DNA of 64,000 bases, from assembly GCA_015501595.1 (NCBI GenBank), contig JADNRX010000155.1, forward strand, positions 56,954 through 120,953. The letters are read 5' to 3'. The DNA comes from Hymenopellis radicata. Lineage: Eukaryota; Basidiomycota; Agaricomycetes; Agaricales; Physalacriaceae. The notes below the pieces were generated by a model. That model saw only the letters and a list, made by a program, of their open reading frames with translations, was not told the origin of the DNA and did not search any database. The translations under genes and the position numbers were made by a program. Position 1 is the first letter of the stretch, and every line of letters begins with the position of its first letter. Positions 31,195-39,208 of this stretch are shown piece after piece.

Positions 31195-34100
31195 TTTTGG
31201 GCTGCCCCCAGCGTCGTTCGAGGGGGTTTAAATGATTCGACTATGAGTCGAGGAGTTAGGGCGTGCACAGCGTCGAGGTTGCCGACGAAATCCACGCGGG
31301 AGAGCGCGTCAGCGACGGTGTTGTGTTCACGTGGGACGTGAAGGACACGAAGGTCAATATTCGAGCGCGTGCGGATGTCGACAGCCGTTAAGAGGATATC
31401 GTTGTACTCTGGGAGCGCGCGTAGAGTGTCGAAGATGTTTACTGTATTAGAGTTGTCAGTGAATATTGTCAGACGGGCAGGAGATAATTCAGTGGCAAAG
31501 AAGGCCAGACCTGATTTCTCGTACCAGTGCAACGCTGACAGAACACACAGCGCCTCCCAATAGAAGATCCGATCTCTCATGCTGTCACCTTCGACAGGGC
31601 AGGAGAAACCGAGATCCAAGGCAGGAATCCAGAAGCCCATGCCTGTTAGAGACGCGTCGCAAAACATGGTCAAGTTCGCCTCGGTAAACGGGTTCCAATC
31701 AAGGTTAGCAAAGAACAACATGCCAGACGAGGCCTGGACATGGTTGACAAACCAAAGGAGTTCCCGAATAAGAGGCTTGTTGAGCCGTATCTGTGCGTGA
31801 GCTCGGTGTTTACCAGACATTTTGGCATAAAGGTTGCAGAGCGCAGGTTTAAAGAGCGGAAAGACGTTTAATGACCAGTTGATCCAGCCGGCGAGTTGCT
31901 GGAACTCGTGGAGGGTTCGACGACGACGTGGAGACTTCGCGAAATCGCGAACATGGTCGACGAGGTCTGACTTCGACTCTGCGGGAAGAGTCGCCGTTAG
32001 CTTGTTAGGATCAACAAGGAAGCCAATTATGACAAGGATCTCACCCCAAACTTGCTTTTTAAGCTTGTGTGGAATACCTAGCCAGTCCCAGAGTAAAAGC
32101 ATACGTGTTTGATCCGTCGGAAAGAATTGTTGGTACGGTTCATACCAACGCATGTCGTCGACGAGTCCAACACTGAAACAGTCGTCAACGTAGCAGCATA
32201 GGAAAGTCATGTTAAGAAAACAGATGGCGATCCATACCACAAGTCCCATGAAAGACGCCCATGCTCGCGGCGAACCACAGTTGCCGAAACAGGCACGCCA
32301 ATCAACGAAACGTAACCACGTTGATTTCTCATCTCTACTTCCACCACTACCCATGGAACGAATATTCGCTGTGACAACCTGCTTTATTTGCCACAACGGG
32401 TGAATTGGAATATTTCTGAACGCACCCGCGACGTCAGATTTCCATAGGAGGAACCGTTTTCCTGGATGAAGTTGGGTGAAGAAGAGAAGTAGCGGGATGA
32501 AGACGAGGAGTGAATCGAGGCGAGCACCCTTCGTCTCTGCTTTGTGCACCATGTTATTCTGACAGAACTGGCCTGCAGATTGGTTAGCGACCAGCCGGAG
32601 ATCGTCAGAGTGGGGTTTCGGGACCGCGATGTTAGGTGTCGTGTACATACCAGGTAGCAGGTCGGGGCCGAACGACGGTGAGTGTTGGCCTTTCTGTGCT
32701 TCCTCGTTGCACTGACTAAGAACAAAGTCGCGCTCCTTTTCAGACGGGATGTTAGCCCAAGCATTATCCCACGTCTCAGGAAAATCTCCTGTAGGGTTAG
32801 TGTCGGCCCATGGCCAAAGACCGACTCGCAACATACGGACTACGGATGCTACGAAGTGACGGTTAGGATGTAGGGTCAAGCAACTGGCAAACCGGTCAAC
32901 ATTAATGGGAGTAGATACATGGAACAGGTGCGGGTTCTCATGAATCGTTCGTAGTACATGAGGTTGATATTCTTTATCAGGAGGCCGCGGAAGCGGCTTA
33001 TCAACCTCTGTGTACCACGCCGTCCGACTGCCTTGTGGTGTGGCCTTCCTCCAACCGAATCCTCGCAGATAACGCGGCAAGAAACTCCCTGCCGCGACAC
33101 GCTCGTTTCCTCCCTCATACTCTCTCTCCACATCTCCATCACCGTCGAAACTGTCGACAAACTCACACGCCGCCTGCCATATTCCTGAAATAAAAGAGCA
33201 ACTAGCCAAAGGCTCAGCTACTCTTCGATTTGCAGGCACTGGCGACGTGTGGTCCGTTGCAGGTGCTGCAGACGTGCTGTCTGGGGCACGGGTTTCGGGG
33301 GCAGCGTCCTTCATTCCAATTGTTACAGATTTCTCGCTTCTTTCCCGACTTGGTTCTTTTGGATCTTCCTTGGCCGCCCGTGTCGCCTCCAGTTCCCTCG
33401 GGATCATTGTAGCGGACTCCGTCTCGGTCGAGGAACGCCATGCGTAGGCGACCGAGTTCGGGGTGGCTCCACTGGTCGAATAGAATCCCGGGTTGGAAGC
33501 GATGACTTTGCGGGCGGCGATATCGTACGCGATAACTCTGGTGTGGGAGTCTTCGGTCTTCGCGGTGAAGAGGTCATCGATATGCTGTCGCCAGCTACGG
33601 AGTTCCTCTCGTCTGAAGGGGAAGACTGTCTCGACAGCCGCGCTATATTTATCAAAGCAGCGGAACCAGACGATAGAAGAGCTAACCGTCTTCTTGTCCG
33701 CGCGGCGTCCCAAGGCTTGCTGCAACGTCGACGCAGCTGCTCCGAGCGGAGCGGGGTCGAGCTCAAGCTTGGTTGAGAAGAAGAAGGCGTTGACCTCGTC
33801 AAAGTCGACGGCTTCATCAAGCAGGATTTTCTTCCAGAGTGCTTTTGGGAAGACTGGAGCAATTCCTGAGCGCAAGAGGCTGTGCAAGGCTTCTTTGATG
33901 TCGAGTGTGTGATTCTCGACACATTGGCGGACGAGTTTATGCTGAGCAGAGAGGGTGACATCTTTGAGGAGGGCTGCTGGGGCCCATCCGAAAAGTAACT
34001 CGTCCTGGTCGTCGCTGCTTCCGGATTGGGAGGAGTGAGACCGATGGTGGTGTTTTTTGCCATGATGGTGTTTGGGCTGACGTGGTTCGCCCTCGGTGTC

Positions 34101-34538
34101 AGAGTCGGAACTGTCAGAAGGGGAAGGACCATCTCGTCGCTGCTTCTTTTGAGCTGGACGCTGGGTAACGGGTGGTTCCTCCCCGTCACTGGTGTCTCGG
34201 AGGGTTCCTTCGGGTGTCTCATCACCATGGGTAACGTCGCGCCCCCGACGTTTTGCGCTTTCGAATCGTCGGACGTCACTCGCAAGGCGTTCGAACCATG
34301 GAGTGAGTTCGCTCTGTCCGTCGAAGTCGTAGACTTGGGCATCCGCAACTTCGGCGATATAGGCGACGATTGTGGATTGAACTTCCACGTTGGAAGCTGT
34401 TCCGCGTTCATATCGCCCGACGATTTCTTCGAGCGCAAGGCGGACAGCGGTGAAGTATTCGTCTTCTGGTAGACCCGCATCTGGGATGATGGGGATATGG
34501 CAGTCGCCGTGGTTATTGCTTTCGGCATTGATTGGCAT
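31191..34538 (-). CDS. Gag-reverse transcriptase-RNase H polyprotein of element 1
   Basis: From the Met at 34538 (the frame is open to 34748) 1,115 codons. The N-terminal part is gag-like and charged. The reverse transcriptase has LLWKSDVAGAFRNIPIHPLW and the catalytic FLCCYVDDCFSVG. RNase H has MFCDASLTGMGFWIPA, IFTDNSNTVN and LHVPREHNTVADALSR. Compared with element 2, the gag zinc-knuckle region (CNNWNEGRCPRNPCPRQHVC) lies in the other frame (33441-33214). A one-base difference near 33490-33500 ('cccgggattc') throws the gag start directly into the pol frame, so this ORF is a fused Gag-Pol lacking the zinc knuckle. Confidence 0.88.
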   Translation of the reverse strand: MPINAESNNHGDCHIPIIPDAGLPEDEYFTAVRLALEEIVGRYERGTASNVEVQSTIVAYIAEVADAQVYDFDGQSELTPWFERLASDVRRFESAKRRGRDVTHGDETPEGTLRDTSDGEEPPVTQRPAQKKQRRDGPSPSDSSDSDTEGEPRQPKHHHGKKHHHRSHSSQSGSSDDQDELLFGWAPAALLKDVTLSAQHKLVRQCVENHTLDIKEALHSLLRSGIAPVFPKALWKKILLDEAVDFDEVNAFFFSTKLELDPAPLGAAASTLQQALGRRADKKTVSSSIVWFRCFDKYSAAVETVFPFRREELRSWRQHIDDLFTAKTEDSHTRVIAYDIAARKVIASNPGFYSTSGATPNSVAYAWRSSTETESATMIPRELEATRAAKEDPKEPSRERSEKSVTIGMKDAAPETRAPDSTSAAPATDHTSPVPANRRVAEPLASCSFISGIWQAACEFVDSFDGDGDVEREYEGGNERVAAGSFLPRYLRGFGWRKATPQGSRTAWYTEVDKPLPRPPDKEYQPHVLRTIHENPHLFHVSTPINVDRFASCLTLHPNRHFVASVVRMLRVGLWPWADTNPTGDFPETWDNAWANIPSEKERDFVLSQCNEEAQKGQHSPSFGPDLLPGMYTTPNIAVPKPHSDDLRLVANQSAGQFCQNNMVHKAETKGARLDSLLVFIPLLLFFTQLHPGKRFLLWKSDVAGAFRNIPIHPLWQIKQVVTANIRSMGSGGSRDEKSTWLRFVDWRACFGNCGSPRAWASFMGLVVWIAICFLNMTFLCCYVDDCFSVGLVDDMRWYEPYQQFFPTDQTRMLLLWDWLGIPHKLKKQVWGEILVIIGFLVDPNKLTATLPAESKSDLVDHVRDFAKSPRRRRTLHEFQQLAGWINWSLNVFPLFKPALCNLYAKMSGKHRAHAQIRLNKPLIRELLWFVNHVQASSGMLFFANLDWNPFTEANLTMFCDASLTGMGFWIPALDLGFSCPVEGDSMRDRIFYWEALCVLSALHWYEKSGLAFFATELSPARLTIFTDNSNTVNIFDTLRALPEYNDILLTAVDIRTRSNIDLRVLHVPREHNTVADALSRVDFVGNLDAVHALTPRLIVESFKPPRTTLGAAQK
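33214..33441 (-). pseudogene. Out-of-frame gag zinc-knuckle segment of element 1
   Basis: This frame encodes CNNWNEGRCPRNPC, HVC and CNGPHVASAC, the same Cys/His-rich end as the element 2 gag (40588-41949). It is offset by one base from the upstream gag part. Read normally it would need the lost base restored, or a frameshift. Confidence 0.75.
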
Positions 34539-34574
34539 CTCTTTTGACTCGATAGATGGAATGGAATTCGATTT

Positions 34575-35026
34575 CAACGGAAAAACTACTGGCGTGACCG
34601 GTAAGAGTTTTGATACAAGAAGTAAAATACAAGGACGCACCTGGCGGCGACGCGGTAAGAGCTGGGGACATGTGAGACAATGACCCGCACAGCTGTGCAT
34701 CCCGCCAGGCGTGAGATAGTGAACCGAGTATATCGAACGATCATACACTAGTGAAAGAGATATGATAAACGCGTGAGTAAGAGAAAGAACGTCCGCCGAG
34801 GGCGACGCCGATGGCGCACTACGTTAAAGTAAGTAAGAAACATTGCCGAAGGCATGAAGAAGAAACTCACTTGGTTTGTTTTGAGACCCGAGGGGTAACA
34901 AACCACCGACACCTCTTAGGGACCTAGAGTACTAGGCAGAGGTATCGCAGAGTGAGTAAAAGGAGAGTCGACGATATGGGGAACTCACCTCATATTGGCC
35001 TTCTGTAATCCTAGATTAAAATCGAC
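34575..35026 (-). repeat. A1 split direct repeat, element 1 (5' leader)
   Basis: 452 bp forming the 5' end of the minus-strand transcript. Hairpin 1: 34640-34647 with 34702-34709. Hairpin 2: 34873-34880 with 34897-34904. Hairpin 3: 34911-34916 with 34938-34943, inner 34923-34927 with 34932-34936. Donor-like sites follow hairpins 1 and 2 on the minus strand. Confidence 0.85.
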
Positions 35027-35108
35027 TAATCCAAAGGTTCATCCGACGAGTAGCCGTGTGCCGACCCCCCAGAAATGGGAGGCCGCGGGCGCGTACGATT
35101 GAGCAACC
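35027..35108 (-). repeat. B2 split direct repeat, element 2
   Basis: 82 bp, one mismatch to B1 at 35682-35763; begins 'taatccaaaggttcatccga'. Confidence 0.9.
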
Positions 35109-35232
35109 GGGAGGGTACATGATACAGTAACTACAGGCACGTAAGCGACATAACGCCGTTATCCCCGCTTTAGCGCTAACGATCTGACACCGGTGTCACC
35201 GCGTTAGCGCTAATTCACGTGGCACGGGTGGG

Positions 35233-35681
35233 CGACGCGAAAATGCTGTACAAGACGATAAGTAAGAACTAGCAATGCCATACATTTTTACAAACACTCA
35301 CCTGGCGAGACGGAGTAAGAAGGCTGAGAGGAAGTAAGACATTCCTGGTTACAGCCATATCCGCCTCGCCAGGGGTGAGAAAACCAAACTGGAAAAACGC
35401 CACAGTAGAACTACTGATAGTAAATATCAAAGTCAAAGGAGAGAAAGAAATGCCGAAGGCGCCGCCGAAGGCATACTGTCGCGCAGTAAGAGAAAGGAGT
35501 GCCGAAGGCAAGAGGAAACACACCTGGTTTGTCATGATGTCCGAGGGACAACAAACGACCGATGCTCCTTTGGGACCCAGGGAGAGCTGGGTAGCAGCAT
35601 CGTCAGGTGAAGTAAAGGTAAGCCGAGGGCGGAAACTCACCTTGCATTAGTCTTGAGTAATGCTAACGCATTAAACTCGAC
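35233..35681 (-). repeat. A2 split direct repeat, element 2
   Basis: 449 bp, matching A1 at 41988-42436 with about two differences. The stretch 35109-35232 between B2 and A2 holds an imperfect palindrome around 'ttagcgctaa'. Confidence 0.9.
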
Positions 35682-35763
35682 TAATCCAAAGGTTCATCCG
35701 ATGAGTAGCCGTGTGCCGACCCCCCAGAAATGGGAGGCCGCGGGCGCGTACGATTGAGCAACC
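35682..35763 (-). repeat. B1 split direct repeat, element 2
   Basis: 82 bp adjoining A2; junction core TCGAC|TAATC on the plus strand. Confidence 0.9.
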
Positions 35764-35824
35764 TAATAGGCTACTAGAAGGAAATTGTTTTGATGATGGT
35801 AGGGATTTTGAACGATAGATGGGA

Positions 35825-36820
35825 TCAATCGTTGTCGCCGTGGCCGTGGAATAAGAGTGCTTGGAGAACGATAGGGTTCTTGCGGATATAAATTTGAAAT
35901 GTATCCGAAGCCCAGCGTCCAGCGGCTTGGATGAGATGTGGTGCGGCGCCGTCCTCTGCCATTGCGGTGGCGCCACCAGCCCGCATTGATTGGCCGGCGA
36001 ATTGCACATCTGGTTCGAGTTGGCGAAGGCGGGCTATGAACCATGAACGAGTCGGTACGGTGTTGGTCGACGTTGTCCAGAGATAAGGGTTCATACGCGA
36101 TATGGTGTCGCGTGACATGAGGTATCGCTTGAAGACAGGATCCGGTCTGGCTGTTCCTCGTCGAAGGATCCTGATGCGGTTGCCCTCAAAGAAACGGTCG
36201 CCTTTGTGATAGGGCAGGTCAAAACCATAGCCGCCATTCAACGTGACTACCGACGAGCGTAGGGAACACTTGCGGTAGTCGCGAATCTTGCGATCATCCG
36301 GGACAGATAATTCTCCCAGGCGCATGAGTCCGGCAAAGCCGGTACAGAGCATGGCCACGAAGAGGACATCGTCGTGTGTCGAGGAGGGCGTCAAGGAGGC
36401 GATAGCAGCGAGGATATGGTTTCGCGAGAGGGGAAGTTTGCGTTTGACAGGGATGCTATGCATCTTGAGACATCCTGCCAGCGTTCTCTTGACGAGGTAA
36501 GAAGAACGGTTAGCGCGAACTTCTGGGAAATAAGGTTCAAGTTTGTTGGAGATGCCAGATAAGTACGAGCCCACAGACCGAGGTTGGATATGCGCGCTCA
36601 TGTAGACGACGAAGAAGGATAGTGTGTCGATAGTTGGTGTGACCGGCATCTGGTGAATTGAGCAGAAAGTGAGGTATGAGTTGAGGGCTGAATCATACGT
36701 ACCACTAGACGACGCGTCTATAGCGAGGCCTAGCGCAATAGCTCGTTCATGCACGAGCTTGTCGCGCGACCAAGGTTCTCGCTTGCGTTGCCTTGGTGCG
36801 CGAAGTTGCGGTATTTTCAT
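35825..36820 (-). CDS. Tyrosine recombinase of element 2 (intact)
   Basis: 331 codons from the Met at 36820 (MKIPQLRAPRQRKREP), parallel to element 1. Motifs: GLMRLGELSVPD, SMRAGGATAMAEDG, AAGRWASDTFQIYIRKNP. The start overlaps the pol stop as ATGA (36820-36817). The frame ends before B1 with HGHGDND. It looks intact although the rest of the element is not. Confidence 0.88.
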   Translation of the reverse strand: MKIPQLRAPRQRKREPWSRDKLVHERAIALGLAIDASSSGTYDSALNSYLTFCSIHQMPVTPTIDTLSFFVVYMSAHIQPRSVGSYLSGISNKLEPYFPEVRANRSSYLVKRTLAGCLKMHSIPVKRKLPLSRNHILAAIASLTPSSTHDDVLFVAMLCTGFAGLMRLGELSVPDDRKIRDYRKCSLRSSVVTLNGGYGFDLPYHKGDRFFEGNRIRILRRGTARPDPVFKRYLMSRDTISRMNPYLWTTSTNTVPTRSWFIARLRQLEPDVQFAGQSMRAGGATAMAEDGAAPHLIQAAGRWASDTFQIYIRKNPIVLQALLFHGHGDND

Positions 36821-37456
36821 TTTTTGACTGCCCCCAGCGTCGTTCGAGGGGGTGAAAATGGTGTGATGACCATGTCGCGACTGTGCGCGCGAATGAAGTC
36901 GAAATTGTCTCGTGAGAGGGCGTCGGCCATAGAGTTGTTCTCTCCGCTGACGTGAAGGACACGTAGGTCGATATTGTGCTTGATTCGAAGGTCGACGGCA
37001 GCGCAAAGGATAGCGTTGTACTCGGGTAGAGCATGGAGAGAATCAAAGATGCACACTGTGTTCGTGTTGTCAGTAAAGACTGCTAGGCGAACAGGGCATT
37101 TGGGGGTAGCAAGGAATGTCAAACCAGATTCGGTGTACCACTGTATCGCGGCAAGAACACAGAGAGCTTCCCAAAAGAAGATCTTGTCCCTCATCGTGTC
37201 TCCGCTGATCGCACACGTAAACCCTATATTTAGGTCTGGAATCCAGAATCCCATTCCCGTTAGGGAAGCGTCGCAATAAATCGTCAAGTTCGCCTCTGTG
37301 AAAGGATTCCAGTCCAGGTTCGCGAAAAAGAACATGCCTGATGATGCCTCGACATGCTTGATGAACCAGAGAAGTTCTTCAATCAGAGGGTTGTTGAGAT
37401 TGATGGTAGCGTGGGCTCGGTGTTTACCGGACATTTTGACGTAAAGGTTGCATAAC
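36817..37456 (-). pseudogene. RNase H end of pol, element 2 (separated by an insertion)
   Basis: Encodes YVKMSGKHRAHATINLNNPL, IYCDASLTGMGFW, VFTDNTNTVC and LHVSGENNSMADALSR, the C-terminal RNase H part. The rest of pol lies beyond the insertion, at 39209 and up. Confidence 0.85.
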
Positions 37457-37460
37457 GCGG

Positions 37461-39208
37461 TGATACGCACAGTACAGTTTGGAAGCAGAAAGGCTACATT
37501 TTGCGAATTCTGTACGACCTCTAGACCAAAAGACATGTCTAAACAAGACACCAAGTACTTAGAAGTCTATGCTAAAGACTTACAGAAGACTCTCTTAGGA
37601 CGCGAAGAGACTCCTAGGTGGCCAATACGCGCCTACGGACCGAACTACCGAAACCCGGCATTTCCCGTAACGTTCTACAGAAACCTTAAAACGTACCTGA
37701 ATATCAAATACTCAATGCGCCCGGGTATGTTACTACAACCCGATGAGCCTCGAGTTCGACTCGATTACGCTTCATAAAAGATAAGTACTTAAACAAGGTG
37801 TTTAGACAAAACCTCAAAGACAAGTCCAGAAGTCAGAAGTTGTTCAGAATGTGTACCAAGTGTACCCATGGACCCTCACGTACCACGTATCGGGATCTCT
37901 ACGGACCCGTATCGTCCCTGAGTATGAGTCAGGAAACTTCACCGGAATCAAGCCGGCTTGCATTTAATTCCGAGTGGCGCAGTACGTCACATGGACCCGG
38001 CATTAAATAAGACTCAGAACCATGCAGAGTCATGCAGAGCAATCAGGAACGGGAACAATTCAAGTCCCTTACTCTTGACTAGACCAACCAGTAAAACCAC
38101 CATAGTGGCGTAGTTCCCAGAGACACCCTTGACAAGTTGAGTATCCTTTGAAAGCTATGAATCAGACCTTTCACCAGAACCTAAGTACAAGGGTACTTAG
38201 TTAGTACCCAGAACAGTAACAGCACTACGACGAGTCGGACCAGCTGGATTCCATAAGGAACATCCTACCAGTTGAGCCCAGCAAGCACAAGGTGTTATAT
38301 CAAATATCACCCAAAGCACGCAATCCGCAGGCGAAATGAGTCATCCGGGATACAGTGCACCCGATAACATAGCTCCCATAGGCCCGAAGAGTAAGTAGTT
38401 TATACCCGTATAGTCCCGGATTGTAGTATATAAAGGCCTGTACAACGTCGTAGTCAGTAGTTAATTTGCACCCGCGTATACAGCATAAGTGAAATACCAG
38501 TGTATCTTTGACTCGGAAACCATTGCTTCCACCCGGTTTAAGTTTATCAACCGATCAGAACCCCCGTGAACCAGTAACAGTTTTACTTGGTGATCTTTGA
38601 GTTAGTACTCGGGAACTTTGCGAATAGCACTTGTGAAAGTCCCTCTGTCCCGAGACGGAGTTTAAACGACAGAAACAAGAGCTGTGGACAAGGTAACTTA
38701 AGAACCCTTGAAGTCACCGCGCTTGCAACTGCTTCGGATTCATATAAGAAGACAGGCACCTGTGGTTAGTTTAGACCAACTTAGTGTACCCAAGCCCCGC
38801 GGATCTTTACGTACCCAAAGGCGATCTTGGTCCCTATACTCTGTTGAGTTAAAAGAGTGAATACACGAGATTAGTCAACCGGTTAGTCCTCGAGACTCAG
38901 TGTACTTGAGTGTCACCTCATTCGGCTAAGACCACGGGAACTTCCACTTCCCCGGAATCCCATAAGTTAAGAACCCCTAGCTCCCTCGAACTTGCACTTG
39001 TGCTAGTACAGGAAGTACATCACACCCCTCCGTTTGGAACCTCCTTGAGTCACCAGATCTTGACTAAGGTTGTAATTCGTTACGAGTGATAAGGTCGGAT
39101 CCTTGTACTTGTTCATTAGGGACTTCAGAAGTCCCGAGTGTTTGTTTTGTTTTGTGTTTGTGTGTTGGTTGTGTGTATTTCTGTGGTGTATTTCTGCACT
39201 GCACATCA
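37461..39208. mobile_element. Putative solo LTR (1,748 bp) inside element 2
   Basis: The inserted sequence begins TGATACGCACAG and ends CTGCACTGCACATCA (TGAT...ATCA), and is flanked by a 4-bp duplication GCGG (37457-37460 and 39209-39212). Comparison with element 1 shows that removing it restores pol continuity. A TATA box (TATATAAAGG) lies near 38434, as expected of an LTR promoter. No internal retrotransposon genes are present. The family is unknown, and the length is large for a fungal LTR. Confidence 0.6.

Larger units (their letters stand above)
29502..35026 (-). mobile_element. Tyrosine-recombinase retrotransposon 1 (DIRS/Ngaro type)
   Basis: On the minus strand the order is A1 (35026-34575), gag-pol frame, recombinase frame, B1 (30145-30068), A2 (30067-29616), a 36-bp spacer, B2 (29579-29502). 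These are the split direct repeats of Ngaro/PAT-type elements. A1 and A2 are both 452 bp and I see one mismatch between them (34710 versus 29751), so the insertion is young. There is no target-site duplication, as expected for tyrosine recombinase integration. The left end lies just after the terminator of the tRNA-Ala gene; the right end touches the next element. Confidence 0.92.

Noticed and set aside
33404..34528. 374-codon minus-strand frame within element 1
   Set aside because: Most of it is an alternate-frame shadow of the gag part; only its relation to the out-of-frame zinc-knuckle segment is meaningful.
37448..37777. 109-codon plus-strand frame at the start of the LTR-like insertion
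   Set aside because: It spans the insertion boundary into element 2 and has no recognisable domain.
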